Positions 28,626 through 37,794 of a DNA stretch of 39,136 nt are shown piece by piece. The position numbers and the translations under genes are program-made. Position 1 is the stretch's first letter; the number at the start of each line of letters is the position of its first letter. The DNA lies in NCBI GenBank assembly GCA_001319865.1, contig BBSL01000012.1:1-39136 (forward strand). Reading direction: 5' to 3'. This DNA is from Burkholderia sp. E7m39. GTDB taxonomy: Bacteria > Pseudomonadota > Gammaproteobacteria > Burkholderiales > Burkholderiaceae. A model generated the notes under the pieces. The model saw only the letters and a program-made list of their open reading frames with translations, was not told where the DNA came from and made no database searches.

Positions 28626-29849
28626 TCAGGCCGTCGAAGCCTGCGCCGGCCGACGCCCATGCCAGCGGATCACCAGCCAGCGCCCGACGAAGCACAGTGA
28701 TCCCGCGACGGCAATCGTCACGCCCATCCCCTGCGGCGAGCCGTCGTGCCACAACCCGACGACAAAGCTCGACAGCGCGCCCAGCGCAAGCTGCATCGCA
28801 CCGAACACGGCGGCCGCCGCGCCCGCGTTTCGCGGATAGCGATGCATCAGATCGGTCGTGCAGTTGGCGGACAGCAGCCCAACCACGCCCACCACGAAAA
28901 ACAGCCCGGCGACGATCGACCACAACCCGCCCCACCCCGTCAGACACATCAGCGCAACGTACAGCGACGCGACGAAGCTGATGGTCGCCGCAACCGAGAT
29001 CACGGGCAGCGACCCCGTTCTGCCGACCACCCGCGTATTGATGAAGTTGCCCGCCATGATGCCGATGATGTTCAGCCCGAACAGAAAACCGTAGTGCTGG
29101 GCGGACACGTGGAAATACTCGATATAGACGAACGGCGTGGCCGTGATATACGCGAACATCGACGCGAATGCCATGCCGCCGCACAACATGTGGCCCCAGG
29201 TGACGGGGTCTTTCAGCAGCGTGCCGTACGCAGCGAACGATTGCAGCACCGCGCCGTGCGCGCGCTTTTCGCGCGGCCAGGTCTCCGGCACGCGCAGGAA
29301 AGCCGTGACGGCGCAGATCGCGCCGAACAGCGTCAACGCGATGAACACGACGCGCCAGCCGCCGAGCAGCAGCAACTGTCCGCCGATCAATGGCGCCAGA
29401 AGCGGGCCCACGGAGGTGACGATGGCGAGCATCGACAGCACGCGTGCCGCGTCCGTCGGGCCATGCGCGTCGCGGGCAATCGCGCGGGCGAGCACCGACG
29501 CGGCGCCCGCGCCGAGCGCCTGCACGAAGCGGAACGTGACCAGCGTACCGATCGACGGGGACAACGCGCAGGCGATCGTCGCGAGTGTGTACATCACGAT
29601 GCCGCCGAGCAGGACGGGACGCCGCCCATATGCGTCGGACATCGGCCCGTACAGCAGCATCCCCATCGAAAAACCGAGCATGAAACTCGTCAGCGTGCCC
29701 TGCGCAGCGCCCGCGCTGACGCTGAAGGCCTGCGTGATCGACGGCAGGCTGGGCAGATACATATCGATCGAGATCGGCCCGCACGCGGCCAGCGCGCCAA
29801 GCAGCAGAATCAGCCGGGTATCGGGCCGGGATCTGACGACGTGAGACAT
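28626..29849 (-). CDS. MFS drug-resistance transporter, Bcr/CflA family
   Basis: 407 aa with 12 predicted membrane helices. The early signature GALAACGPISIDMYLPSLPSITQAF is that of the Bcr/CflA (14- or 12-TMS drug:H+ antiporter) family. MFS motif A appears as GPMSDAYGRRPVLL between helices 2 and 3, and ALGAGAASVLARAIARD in helix 4 to 5. Members export bicyclomycin, chloramphenicol, sulfonamides or metabolites. The natural substrate here is unknown. The start at 29849 (MSHVVRSRPDTRLILLL) is chosen because the upstream open frame lacks hydrophobic character. It is a single-gene unit, convergent with glk-hexR and divergent from the EVE-like gene. Confidence 0.92.
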   Translation of the reverse strand: MSHVVRSRPDTRLILLLGALAACGPISIDMYLPSLPSITQAFSVSAGAAQGTLTSFMLGFSMGMLLYGPMSDAYGRRPVLLGGIVMYTLATIACALSPSIGTLVTFRFVQALGAGAASVLARAIARDAHGPTDAARVLSMLAIVTSVGPLLAPLIGGQLLLLGGWRVVFIALTLFGAICAVTAFLRVPETWPREKRAHGAVLQSFAAYGTLLKDPVTWGHMLCGGMAFASMFAYITATPFVYIEYFHVSAQHYGFLFGLNIIGIMAGNFINTRVVGRTGSLPVISVAATISFVASLYVALMCLTGWGGLWSIVAGLFFVVGVVGLLSANCTTDLMHRYPRNAGAAAAVFGAMQLALGALSSFVVGLWHDGSPQGMGVTIAVAGSLCFVGRWLVIRWHGRRPAQASTA

Positions 29850-30045
29850 GGAATTCCAGAGAGAGGCGACGCTCGAAGGCCGGCACCAGACAGGCGGCAC
29901 AGCGGACGGCAGAGTGTCGCGAATACGGCCCCCGATTGTAACCGACGCCGCCAATCGCCCTTCCCGACGGCCGCCGCCAGCGACCTTCGGACGTCTTATC
30001 GGTTAATCTGGCCGTCCCTTCGTTCGACACAGACCTTCTACCCAG

Positions 30046-30714
30046 ATGACCGCCTTCCTGCTGATCTGGAGCCCCAAGAAGTGGCCTTGGCCCGAGCTGC
30101 CGGACGTCGCGAAGCGCGTCGCGGCAGGCGAGGCCGTCACCGACGTATGGGGCTGCGGCTTCTCGCGCAGCATCCTGCCGGGCGATCGGGTGTTCATCCA
30201 TCGCGTGACGCTGGAGCCCAAGGGCGTGTTCGCGTCCGGCTACGTCACGCGCGCGCCCTACGAAGTGCCCGACGCGACCAAAAAGCGCGGCTACCGGCTG
30301 TGCGTCGAGTTCGTCTATGACTATCTGCTCGATGCGCATCATGAAGTCGTAATCTCGCGCGACGAGCTGCGCAAGCACCCGTTTTCGGTCCAGACGTGGG
30401 ACGCGCAAACTTCGGGCATTTCGATCAAGCCGAGCGCCGAAGGCGCGCTCGAGAAGCTGTGGATCGAACGCACAGGCAAACGGGCGCGGCCCACGGTTCC
30501 GCCGCCGTCCAGCCAGCCGGCAACATCGACGAAAGAGCAGGCCACCGAGGCCTGGAGCGTCGCGAACAAGGCGGCGGCGGGCAAACGCGCGGCGCGGGTT
30601 GCGATGTATTTCAGTCGAGCCAGGCGTTCGGGCGGCGCGCCGTCCGACGGCGAAGGCGATGACGGCGGCAATCACGGCGGCAACGACGGCGGCAATCACG
30701 GCAACGACACCTGA
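30046..30714 (+). CDS. Orphan EVE/PUA-like domain protein with Gly/Asn/His/Asp tail
   Basis: 222 aa. Residues 1-142 resemble the EVE-like (PUA-fold) module that precedes nuclease domains in some HNH and McrB-type restriction proteins: FLLIWSPKKWPWPE at the start, a GDRVFIHRV strand, KGVFASGYVTRAPYE, and QTSGISIKPSAEGALEKLW. PUA/EVE folds bind modified bases or RNA. No nuclease motif follows. Residues 150-200 are a basic, Ala-rich linker (KAAAGKRAARVAMYFSRARR). The tail 200-222 is DGEGDD followed by GGNH/GGND repeats, encoded by a 12-base tandem repeat (about 30661-30710). No restriction or modification gene is adjacent. The family call is remembered motif similarity, not a search. It could also be an unrelated beta-barrel protein. 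Confidence 0.6.
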   Translation: MTAFLLIWSPKKWPWPELPDVAKRVAAGEAVTDVWGCGFSRSILPGDRVFIHRVTLEPKGVFASGYVTRAPYEVPDATKKRGYRLCVEFVYDYLLDAHHEVVISRDELRKHPFSVQTWDAQTSGISIKPSAEGALEKLWIERTGKRARPTVPPPSSQPATSTKEQATEAWSVANKAAAGKRAARVAMYFSRARRSGGAPSDGEGDDGGNHGGNDGGNHGNDT

Positions 30715-30781
30715 TGCCCTGCGGGCATCCGCCGCATCTGGCCGCCCGCCCCCGCTCACGGCCGACTCGACGCGACTCCGG

Positions 30782-30787
30782 TACAAT
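30782..30787 (+). promoter_or_regulatory. Candidate -10 box of hemL
   Basis: TACAAT, preceded by a poor -35. If used, the hemL leader would be about 137 bases. Nothing else stands out in the 216-base gap 30715-30930. Confidence 0.35.
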
Positions 30788-30930
30788 TTCACGATGTCAT
30801 TTTTACGGCCATGCGTGCGCCGCGCGCTTGCGCGCCGCCGTTGCCGCCGCATCGCTGCCGCCCTTGTACTGCACTCGCGCCCGTCATGCCCGCCCGACGC
30901 GCGAGCCCAACCCAAGCAGGTCCAACGCCC

Positions 30931-32211
30931 ATGTCCAGCAATCAAGCACTCTTCGAACGCGCCCAGAAAACCATTCCCGGCGGCGTCAACTCGCCCGTGC
31001 GCGCCTTCCGCTCGGTTGGCGGCACACCGCGCTTCATCGAGCGCGCAGAAGGCGCGCACTTCTGGGACGCCGAGGGCAAGCGCTATATCGATTACATCGG
31101 CTCGTGGGGGCCGATGATCGTCGGACACGTGCATCCCGAAGTGCTGGACGCCGTGCAGCGCGTGCTGGCGAACGGCTTCTCGTTCGGCGCGCCGACTGAA
31201 GCCGAGATCGAAATCGCCGAAGAAATCTGCAAGCTCGTACCCTCCATGGAACAGGTGCGGATGGTGTCGAGCGGCACGGAGGCGACAATGAGCGCGCTGC
31301 GCCTCGCGCGCGGCTTTACGAACCGCAGCCGCATCGTCAAGTTCGAGGGCTGCTATCACGGCCACGCTGACAGCCTGCTGGTCAAGGCAGGCTCGGGCCT
31401 GCTGACGTTCGGCAACCCGACATCGGCGGGCGTGCCCGTCGATATCGCGAAGCACACTACCGTGCTGGAGTACAACAACGTCGCGGCGCTCGAAGAGGCG
31501 TTCAAGGCGTTCGGCAACGAGATTGCGTCGGTGATCGTCGAGCCCGTGGCGGGCAACATGAACCTCGTGCGCGCAACACCCGAATTCCTGGCCGCGCTGC
31601 GCCGCCTGTGCACCGAGTACGGCGCGGTGCTGATCTTCGACGAAGTGATGTGCGGTTTTCGCGTCGCGCTCGGCGGCGCGCAGCAGCTGTACGGCATCAC
31701 GCCTGACCTCACGTGCCTGGGCAAGGTGATCGGCGGCGGCATGCCGGCGGCGGCGTTCGGCGGACGGCGCGACATCATGGCCCATCTCGCGCCGCTGGGC
31801 GGCGTGTACCAGGCGGGCACGCTGTCGGGCAACCCCATCGCGGTCGCGGCCGGTCTGAAGACGCTGCAGCTGATCCAGGCACCCGGCTTTTACGACGCCC
31901 TCTCGCGCCAGACTTCGCGCCTCGTGCAAGGCCTGTCGGAAGCCGCGCACGCAGCGAAGGTGCCGTTCGCGGCGGATTCCGTCGGCGGCATGTTTGGTCT
32001 GTATTTTTCAGAGAGCGTGCCGGGCAGCTTCGCGGAAATCTCGCGTTGCGATGTGCCGCGCTTCAATGCGTTCTTCCACAAGATGCTGGACGCAGGGGTG
32101 TACTTCGCGCCTTCGGCCTACGAAGCGGGCTTCGTGTCGAGCGCACATGACGACGCAATCATCGACGCCACAGTCGAAGCCGCGCGCGGCGCATTCAAGT
32201 CGCTCGCCTGA
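30931..32211 (+). CDS. hemL: Glutamate-1-semialdehyde 2,1-aminomutase
   Basis: 426 aa, the normal length. It is a PLP enzyme of the C5 haem pathway, turning glutamate-1-semialdehyde into 5-aminolevulinate. The start at 30931 ([26 protein letters not shown]) is canonical. Family marks are [53 protein letters not shown] and the PLP lysine in [20 protein letters not shown]. It is followed 39 bases later by ribD, so the two are probably co-transcribed. Haem and flavin genes in one unit is a common betaproteobacterial arrangement. Confidence 0.97.
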   Translation: MSSNQALFERAQKTIPGGVNSPVRAFRSVGGTPRFIERAEGAHFWDAEGKRYIDYIGSWGPMIVGHVHPEVLDAVQRVLANGFSFGAPTEAEIEIAEEICKLVPSMEQVRMVSSGTEATMSALRLARGFTNRSRIVKFEGCYHGHADSLLVKAGSGLLTFGNPTSAGVPVDIAKHTTVLEYNNVAALEEAFKAFGNEIASVIVEPVAGNMNLVRATPEFLAALRRLCTEYGAVLIFDEVMCGFRVALGGAQQLYGITPDLTCLGKVIGGGMPAAAFGGRRDIMAHLAPLGGVYQAGTLSGNPIAVAAGLKTLQLIQAPGFYDALSRQTSRLVQGLSEAAHAAKVPFAADSVGGMFGLYFSESVPGSFAEISRCDVPRFNAFFHKMLDAGVYFAPSAYEAGFVSSAHDDAIIDATVEAARGAFKSLA

Positions 32212-32250
32212 CCGACGCTGACGAAACACTGAACGGATAACCCGACGCCG

Positions 32251-33372
32251 ATGTTCTCGCAGACCGATTTCGTCCACATGGAACGCGCGCTGGCCCTCGC
32301 CTGGCGCGGCCTGTACACGACCGACCCGAATCCGCGCGTCGGCTGTGTGCTGGTCAAGCACGGCGAGGTGATCGGCGAAGGCTACACGCAGCCCGCCGGT
32401 CACGACCACGCGGAAATCCAGGCGCTGAAAGATGCGCGCAAACGCGGACATGATCCGCAAGGCGCAACCGCCTATGTCACGCTGGAACCGTGCAGCCACT
32501 TCGGCCGCACGCCGCCGTGCGCGAATGCGCTGATCGAGGCAAAGCTCGCGCGCGTGGTGGCCGCGATGGAAGATCCGAACCCGCGCGTGTCGGGACGCGG
32601 TCTGTCGATGCTGCGCGATGCGGGCATCGAAGTGCGCTGCGGTCTGCTCGAAACGGAAGCGCGCGAGCTGAACATCGGCTTCATCTCGCGTATGACGCGC
32701 GGCCGGCCGTGGGTTCGAATGAAGGTGGCGGCGTCGCTGGATGGCCGCACGGGATTGCCTTCGGGCGAGAGCCAGTGGATCACGAGCGAAGCGGCGCGCA
32801 ACGACGGCCACGCGTGGCGTGCGCGCGCATCGGCGATCCTGACGGGCATCGGCACCGTGAAGGAAGACAATCCGCGCATGACGGTGCGCGCCGTCGACAC
32901 GCCGCGCCAGCCTCATCGTGTGTTGATCGACAGTCAGCTCGAGGTGTCGCCCGAAGCACAGATTCTTGCCGGCGCGCCAACGCTGATTTTCTGCGGCGCG
33001 CTCTCGCCGCTGCTGGAAGAGCGCGCCGCCGCCCTGCACGACCGCGGCGCGGAAATCGTTCCGCTCGCGAACGAGAACGGCAAGGTGGACTTGCCGCGCA
33101 TGCTCGAAGAGCTCGCCAAACGCGAAGTCAACGAGTTGCACGTGGAAGCGGGCAACAAACTGAACGGCTCGCTGTTGCGCGAAGGCTGCGTCGACGAGCT
33201 GCTCGTTTATCTGGCGCCGAGCCTGCTCGGCCACGACTCGATGAGCATGTTCAATCTTGCCGCGCCCGCCTCGCTCGATGCGCGCACGCAACTCGAATTT
33301 CATGCCGTGGACCGGATCGGCAGCGACGTGCGGATTCTCGCGCGCATCGTGCTGCAGCCGCCCGCGCACTGA
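32251..33372 (+). CDS. ribD: Riboflavin biosynthesis protein RibD (deaminase/reductase)
   Basis: 373 aa, bifunctional. The N-terminal deaminase (about 1-145) converts the first pyrimidine intermediate. Its zinc site is His53-Ala-Glu55, Cys81 (PCSHFGRTPPC) and Cys90. The C-terminal reductase (about 150-373) uses NADPH and has RPWVRMKVAASLDGRTGLPSGESQWITSEAAR and AILTGIGTVKEDNPRMTVR. All catalytic residues are there. It lies between hemL and ribE with short gaps (39 and 24 bases), so it is an operon gene. Confidence 0.97.
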   Translation: MFSQTDFVHMERALALAWRGLYTTDPNPRVGCVLVKHGEVIGEGYTQPAGHDHAEIQALKDARKRGHDPQGATAYVTLEPCSHFGRTPPCANALIEAKLARVVAAMEDPNPRVSGRGLSMLRDAGIEVRCGLLETEARELNIGFISRMTRGRPWVRMKVAASLDGRTGLPSGESQWITSEAARNDGHAWRARASAILTGIGTVKEDNPRMTVRAVDTPRQPHRVLIDSQLEVSPEAQILAGAPTLIFCGALSPLLEERAAALHDRGAEIVPLANENGKVDLPRMLEELAKREVNELHVEAGNKLNGSLLREGCVDELLVYLAPSLLGHDSMSMFNLAAPASLDARTQLEFHAVDRIGSDVRILARIVLQPPAH

Positions 33373-33396
33373 ACACAAACGAAAGGACACGACACG

Positions 33397-34011
33397 ATGT
33401 TTACGGGAATCGTCGCGGCTGTGGGCCGCATTGCATCGATCAAGCCGCTTGGCACCGAGCCGGACGCGGGCGTTCGACTCACTGTCGAAGCGGGCGGACT
33501 CGACCTCGAAGACGTGCAACTGGGCGACAGCATCGCAATCCAGGGCGCGTGCATGACGGTGATCGACAAAACGCCGGTTTCGTTCGACGTGGACGTGTCG
33601 CGCGAAAGCCTGAACCGCACGGCGGGCCTCTCGGACACGGGCGAAGTGAACCTCGAAAAGGCGCTGCGCTCGCACGACCGGCTGGGCGGCCATATCGTGT
33701 CGGGCCACGTGGACGGCCTAGGCACCGTGACGCGCTTTGCGCCTGTCGGCGAATCGCACGAGCTGCGTGTGCTGGCGCCGCGCGACATCGGTCGGTATCT
33801 GGCGTACAAAGGCTCGATCACTGTGAACGGCGTGAGCCTCACCGTGAATTCGGTGACGGACCGCGACGACGGCTGCGAGTTTTCCATCAATCTGATTCCG
33901 CATACGGTTGAAGTGACCACGCTCAAGGCGCTGAAGGAAGGCGCGCAGGTGAATCTGGAGATCGACCTGATCGCGCGTTACGTGGAGCGGATGCTCAACG
34001 CGCCGAAGTAG
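33397..34011 (+). CDS. ribE: Riboflavin synthase, alpha chain
   Basis: 204 aa. It dismutates two 6,7-dimethyl-8-ribityllumazine molecules into riboflavin and a pyrimidine. It consists of two similar lumazine-binding beta-barrel repeats (1-97 and 98-204), begins [12 protein letters not shown] as usual, and shows [48 protein letters not shown] and [12 protein letters not shown]. The gene is named ribE in E. coli and some other systems and ribC in others. It is followed by a 114-base gap with a strong hairpin (34041-34068) before ribBX. Confidence 0.97.
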   Translation: MFTGIVAAVGRIASIKPLGTEPDAGVRLTVEAGGLDLEDVQLGDSIAIQGACMTVIDKTPVSFDVDVSRESLNRTAGLSDTGEVNLEKALRSHDRLGGHIVSGHVDGLGTVTRFAPVGESHELRVLAPRDIGRYLAYKGSITVNGVSLTVNSVTDRDDGCEFSINLIPHTVEVTTLKALKEGAQVNLEIDLIARYVERMLNAPK

Positions 34012-34040
34012 TCTCCCGCGCTTTCCCGCAGCTGAACATT

Positions 34041-34068
34041 CGTCCGGATGGCATATGCCGTTCGGACG
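34041..34068 (+). other. Intergenic stem-loop between ribE and ribBX
   Basis: CGTCCGGATGGC pairs with GCCGTTCGGACG around an ATAT loop, 12 base pairs with two G-T wobbles. No T-run follows on either strand, so it is not a standard terminator. It does not match the FMN riboswitch, which needs much more sequence. Possible roles are mRNA end protection, processing or pausing. A possible -10 box (TAAAAT, 34093-34098) lies between it and ribBX, within GCGTA-AAA-TACGC. Confidence 0.6.
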
Positions 34069-34125
34069 GGCGACTTGCCGGGCGGCGTGGCGTAAAATAC
34101 GCGCTTTCCCAAACTTCTCGCCAAC

Positions 34126-35262
34126 ATGACCCTCGCCTCCACTCTTGAAATCATCGCCGAGCTCAAAGCTGGCCGGATGGTGATTCTTGTCGACGAAGAA
34201 GACCGCGAGAACGAGGGCGACCTCGTCATCGCGGCGGAATTCATCACGCCGGAAGCGATCAACTTCATGGCCCGCTATGGCCGCGGCCTGATCTGTCTGA
34301 CGCTTACGCAGGACCGCTGCAGGCAGCTGAACCTGCCGTTGATGACGCATCGCAACGGCACGCAGTACGGCACGGCCTTCACGGTGAGCATCGAGGCTGC
34401 TGAAGGCGTCACCACGGGTATTTCGGCAGCGGATCGCGCGCACACCATCGCCACAGCCGTCGCATCGAACGCGCGCGCCGAAGACATCGTCCAGCCGGGC
34501 CATGTCTTTCCGATCATGGCGCAGCCGGGCGGCGTGCTGGTTCGCGCGGGCCACACGGAAGCAGGCTGCGATTTCACGGCGCTCGCCGGCTTGACGCCGG
34601 CTGCGGTGATCTGCGAAATCATCAAGGACGACGGCACGATGGCGCGCCTGCCCGACCTGTTGACGTTTGCGCAGGAACACAAGCTGAAGATCGGCACGAT
34701 TGCCGACCTCATCCACTATCGCAGCCGCACGGAATCGATTGTCGAGCGTGTGTGCGAGCGCACGATGCAGACGGTGCACGGCCCGTTCCGCGCGGTGATG
34801 TATCTCGATCAGCCGAGCGGTCAGCCGCATATGGCGCTGGTGCGCGGCACGCCCACGCCCGAGCGCGAAACCATGGTGCGCGTGCACGAGCCGCTCTCCG
34901 TGCTGGATCTGCTCGAAGTCGGCCGGTCCACTCACTCGTGGACGCTCGACGCCGCAATGAAGGAAATCGCCGCGCGCGACCACGGCGTGATCGTGCTGCT
35001 GAATTGCGGCGACTCGAAGGAACACATGATCGACGTGTTCAAGGCATTCGACGAAAAAAGCCGGGCCGAAGCGCTCAAGCGCCGCCCGGTGGACTTCAAG
35101 ACCTATGGCATCGGCGCGCAGATTTTGCGCGAACTCGGCGTCGGCAAGATGCAGGTGCTGTCGAACCCGCGCAAGCTGGGCAGCATGTCCGGCTACGGGC
35201 TCGAAGTGACCGGCTTCGTGCCGATGCCCGGCGGCGCGGCTGAGAAGCCGCAGAACTGCTAA
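34126..35262 (+). CDS. ribBX: RibB DHBP synthase fused to a degenerate GTP cyclohydrolase II domain (RibBX)
   Basis: 378 aa. Residues 1-205 are 3,4-dihydroxy-2-butanone-4-phosphate synthase, acting on ribulose 5-phosphate, with the acidic metal-binding [12 protein letters not shown] (21-32) and RAGHTEAG. The C-terminal half aligns with GTP cyclohydrolase II by its end ([30 protein letters not shown]) but lacks the three zinc cysteines normally in the SLRCDCG segment (here [11 protein letters not shown]). It also lacks the RQEGRGIGL stretch (here NCGDSKEHM). It should therefore not open GTP rings. Such RibBX hybrids are known in proteobacteria, with RibA elsewhere. The ATG at 34126 has no clear ribosome-binding site, and the predicted leader is about 21 bases, too short for a riboswitch. 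Confidence 0.93.
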   Translation: MTLASTLEIIAELKAGRMVILVDEEDRENEGDLVIAAEFITPEAINFMARYGRGLICLTLTQDRCRQLNLPLMTHRNGTQYGTAFTVSIEAAEGVTTGISAADRAHTIATAVASNARAEDIVQPGHVFPIMAQPGGVLVRAGHTEAGCDFTALAGLTPAAVICEIIKDDGTMARLPDLLTFAQEHKLKIGTIADLIHYRSRTESIVERVCERTMQTVHGPFRAVMYLDQPSGQPHMALVRGTPTPERETMVRVHEPLSVLDLLEVGRSTHSWTLDAAMKEIAARDHGVIVLLNCGDSKEHMIDVFKAFDEKSRAEALKRRPVDFKTYGIGAQILRELGVGKMQVLSNPRKLGSMSGYGLEVTGFVPMPGGAAEKPQNC

Positions 35263-35340
35263 ACGCTACGACTGATCTCAAACCCGGTTTTCGCGTCGTT
35301 TTCGCAAACCTGCGCTCAACCAACACTCTACGGACCAGAT

Positions 35341-35856
35341 ATGGAAATCGGACAATACCAACCGAATCTCGACGGCGACGGCCTGCGCATCGGCATCGTC
35401 CAATCGCGCTTCAATGAACCTGTCTGCAACGGCCTCGCCGATGCTTGCATCGAGGAACTGGAACGCCTCGGCGTGACGGGCGAAGACGTGCTGCTCGTCA
35501 CCGTGCCGGGCGCGCTCGAAATTCCGCTCGCGCTGCAAAAGCTCGCCGAAAGCGGCCAGTTCGATGCGCTGATCGCGCTGGGCGCCGTCATTCGCGGCGA
35601 GACGTATCACTTCGAACTGGTGTCGAACGAAAGCGGCTCGGGCATCTCCCGCATCGCGCTCGACTTCGGGATTCCGGTCGCGAACGCCGTGCTGACGACG
35701 GAGACCGACGAGCAAGCCGTCGCGCGCATGACGGAGAAAGGCCGTGACGCAGCGCGCACCGCCGTCGAAATGGCGAACCTCGCGGTCGCGCTCGAACAAC
35801 TGGACGGCGACGACGACGAAGGCGAAGAAGAGGACGACGAAGAGGAACGGGCATGA
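35341..35856 (+). CDS. ribH: 6,7-dimethyl-8-ribityllumazine synthase
   Basis: 171 aa. It joins the RibB product to the pyrimidine to make lumazine and usually assembles as pentamers or 60-mers. Marks are [50 protein letters not shown] (catalytic His) and [17 protein letters not shown]. After residue 154 it has a 17-residue very acidic tail ([17 protein letters not shown]) beyond the normal fold. It follows ribBX by 78 bases and overlaps nusB by ATGA. Confidence 0.97.
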   Translation: MEIGQYQPNLDGDGLRIGIVQSRFNEPVCNGLADACIEELERLGVTGEDVLLVTVPGALEIPLALQKLAESGQFDALIALGAVIRGETYHFELVSNESGSGISRIALDFGIPVANAVLTTETDEQAVARMTEKGRDAARTAVEMANLAVALEQLDGDDDEGEEEDDEEERA

Positions 35857-36290
35857 AAAGCGCACGCCGACGCTCCCGCGAACTGGCCACGCAGGGGCTT
35901 TATCAGTGGCTGCTGTCGGGTTCGCCGGCAGGTGAAATCGACGCGCAATTGCGTGGCGCACAAGGCTTCGACAAGGCCGATCATGAGCATCTGGACGCGA
36001 TCCTGCATGGCGTGATCCGCGATTCGGCGGCGCTGTCCGCCGACCTCACGCCCTGCCTCGATCGACCCATCGACCAGTTGTCGCCCGTCGAGCGCGCCGT
36101 GCTGCTGGTCGCCGCGTACGAGCTGAAGAATCACATCGACATTCCGTATCGCGTCGTCATCAATGAAGCTGTCGAACTGGCGAAAACGTTCGGCGGTGCG
36201 GACGGCTACAAGTACGTGAATGGCGTGCTGGACAAGCTGTCGGTGAAACTGCGCGAAACGGAAACGCAGGCAGCCGGGCGCAAGCAGTAA
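35853..36290 (+). CDS. nusB: Transcription antitermination factor NusB
   Basis: 145 aa. It is an all-helical RNA-binding protein that, with NusE (S10), binds boxA and supports rRNA antitermination. It begins [23 protein letters not shown] and shows [61 protein letters not shown], the conserved core. Its ATG overlaps the ribH stop (ATGA), so expression is coupled. RibH-NusB adjacency is widely conserved. A terminator follows at 36332-36370. Confidence 0.97.
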   Translation: MKSARRRSRELATQGLYQWLLSGSPAGEIDAQLRGAQGFDKADHEHLDAILHGVIRDSAALSADLTPCLDRPIDQLSPVERAVLLVAAYELKNHIDIPYRVVINEAVELAKTFGGADGYKYVNGVLDKLSVKLRETETQAAGRKQ

Positions 36291-36331
36291 GCGAATCCAT
36301 CGGCGCGGCCGGCTTCGGCCGTGGTCGATGC

Positions 36332-36370
36332 AGGCGGGTCCGGCGTGACGCGGACCTGCCTTTGTTTTTT
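36332..36370 (+). terminator. Terminator of the ribH-nusB operon
   Basis: AGGC-G-GGTCCG (36332-36342) pairs with CGGACC-T-GCCT (36351-36361), with one internal mismatch and an 8-base loop, then TTGTTTTTTT. It is canonical and ends the operon 42 bases after nusB. Confidence 0.85.
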
Positions 36371-36412
36371 TGCGCGGCGGTATTTGCGCCTCTGTAGAAC
36401 TGGACACACCGA

Positions 36413-37606
36413 ATGAATAGCGTGACCGAACCCCTCGTGAAACTGGCCGCGCGTGTCGACGCGATCCAGCCGTTCTATGTGATGGAACTCGTCAAGGAAG
36501 CGCACCTGCTGGAGCGCGCCGGGCGCGACATCATCCACATGGGCATTGGCGAACCCGATTTCACGGCGCCCGAGCCCGTCATCGAGGCCGCGACGCGCGC
36601 TCTGCGCAGCGGCGTCACGCAATACACGAACGCGCTCGGCATCCACGCGCTGCGCGAGGCGATCGCGGGTCATTACAAGCACGCGTACGGGCTCGACATC
36701 GATCCGGCGCGGATCGTCGTGACGGCGGGCGCGTCGGCGGCGCTGCTGTTGGCGTGCGCGGCGCTCGTCGATCGCGACGACGAAGTCCTGATGCCCGACC
36801 CGAGCTATCCGTGCAACCGCCATTTCGTCGCCGCCGCCGAAGGCAAGCCCGTGCTCGTGCCGAGCGGTCCCGCCGAGCGCTTCCAGTTGACGGCGAACGA
36901 TGTCGAACGTCTGTGGAACGAGCGTACGCGCGGCGTCCTGCTCGCGTCGCCGTCGAACCCGACGGGCACGTCGATCGAGCCGGCGGAGTTGAAACGGATC
37001 GTCGAAGCGGTACGCACGCGCGGCGGCTTCACGATCGTCGACGAGATCTATCAGGGCTTGAGCTACGACGCGCCGCCCGTGTCGGCGCTGTCGTTCGGCG
37101 AGGACGTGGTCACCGTCAACAGCTTCTCGAAGTACTTCAACATGACGGGCTGGCGGCTCGGCTGGCTCGTGGTGCCGCCTGCCATGGTCGGCGCGTTCGA
37201 GAAGCTCGCGCAAAATCTGTTCATCTGCGCGTCGGCACTCGCGCAGCACGCCGCGCTCGCATGCTTCGAGCCGGACACGCTTGCAATCTACGAAGCGCGC
37301 CGGATGGAGTTCAAGCGCCGCCGCGATTTCATCGCACCGGCGCTCGAATCGCTGGGCTTCGCGGTTCCCGTGATGCCCGACGGCGCGTTCTACGTGTACG
37401 CGGACTGCCGCGGCGTCGCGCATCCCGCCGCAGGCGACAGCGCTGCGCTGACGAAAGCGATGCTGCACGATGCCGGCGTCGTGCTCGTGCCCGGCATGGA
37501 CTTCGGCACGTATCAGCCGCGTGAGTACATCCGGGTTTCGTATGCGACCGCGTACACGAAGCTCGAAGAGGCCGTCGAGCGCCTGCGCAAGCTGTTCGGC
37601 GGCTAG
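36413..37606 (+). CDS. PLP-dependent class I/II aminotransferase
   Basis: 397 aa of the aspartate aminotransferase fold. It shows the G-x-GEPDF entry motif (GIGEPDF, 44-50), TAGASAALLLA, Asn182 in SPSNPTGT, Asp210 in IVDEIYQ (pyridine nitrogen contact), and the PLP lysine Lys240 in SFSKYFNMTGWRLGW. The GW-RLGW end is typical. The substrate cannot be assigned. Members of this subgroup act on aspartate, alanine or branched and aromatic amino acids. It is on its own after the nusB terminator, with a weak ribosome-binding site. It is convergent with the transglycosylase gene. Confidence 0.92.
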   Translation: MNSVTEPLVKLAARVDAIQPFYVMELVKEAHLLERAGRDIIHMGIGEPDFTAPEPVIEAATRALRSGVTQYTNALGIHALREAIAGHYKHAYGLDIDPARIVVTAGASAALLLACAALVDRDDEVLMPDPSYPCNRHFVAAAEGKPVLVPSGPAERFQLTANDVERLWNERTRGVLLASPSNPTGTSIEPAELKRIVEAVRTRGGFTIVDEIYQGLSYDAPPVSALSFGEDVVTVNSFSKYFNMTGWRLGWLVVPPAMVGAFEKLAQNLFICASALAQHAALACFEPDTLAIYEARRMEFKRRRDFIAPALESLGFAVPVMPDGAFYVYADCRGVAHPAAGDSAALTKAMLHDAGVVLVPGMDFGTYQPREYIRVSYATAYTKLEEAVERLRKLFGG

Positions 37607-37725
37607 CGCCTAGCCCGTACGCACAACGGTTCACGGGGGCTGGCTTCGCGCCGAAGACGCGCGGCCCCGGTTCGACGCTGCTGCATGCCATGCCCGCAAC
37701 TTCCCCGCCACTTCCTGCCACCAAC

Positions 37726-37755
37726 GACAAAGGGCACCCGAAGGTGCCCTTTGTC
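37726..37755. terminator. Bidirectional terminator between aminotransferase and transglycosylase
   Basis: GACAAAGGGCACC (37726-37738) pairs with GGTGCCCTTTGTC (37743-37755), 13 bp with a CGAA loop. It has no long T-run but sits in a convergent gap (37607-37794), so it probably serves both genes. Confidence 0.8.
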
Positions 37756-37794
37756 TTATGCGCAATCCGCCAATCCGGCGCTACGCTTCTACGC

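Noticed and set aside
30661..30711. CRISPR-like short repeats at the end of the EVE-like gene
   Set aside because: It is a 12-base coding repeat (GGNH/GGND) without spacers or cas genes.
26527..31950. An uninterrupted 1807-codon reading frame on the minus strand
   Set aside because: It lies opposite pgl, glk-hexR and hemL, and on the coding strand but out of frame of the exporter gene. It is His/Arg/Ala-rich and shows no domain. Such frames are common in high-GC DNA with G/C third positions.
34012..34125. FMN riboswitch before ribBX
   Set aside because: The gap is too short and lacks the conserved RFN sequences.
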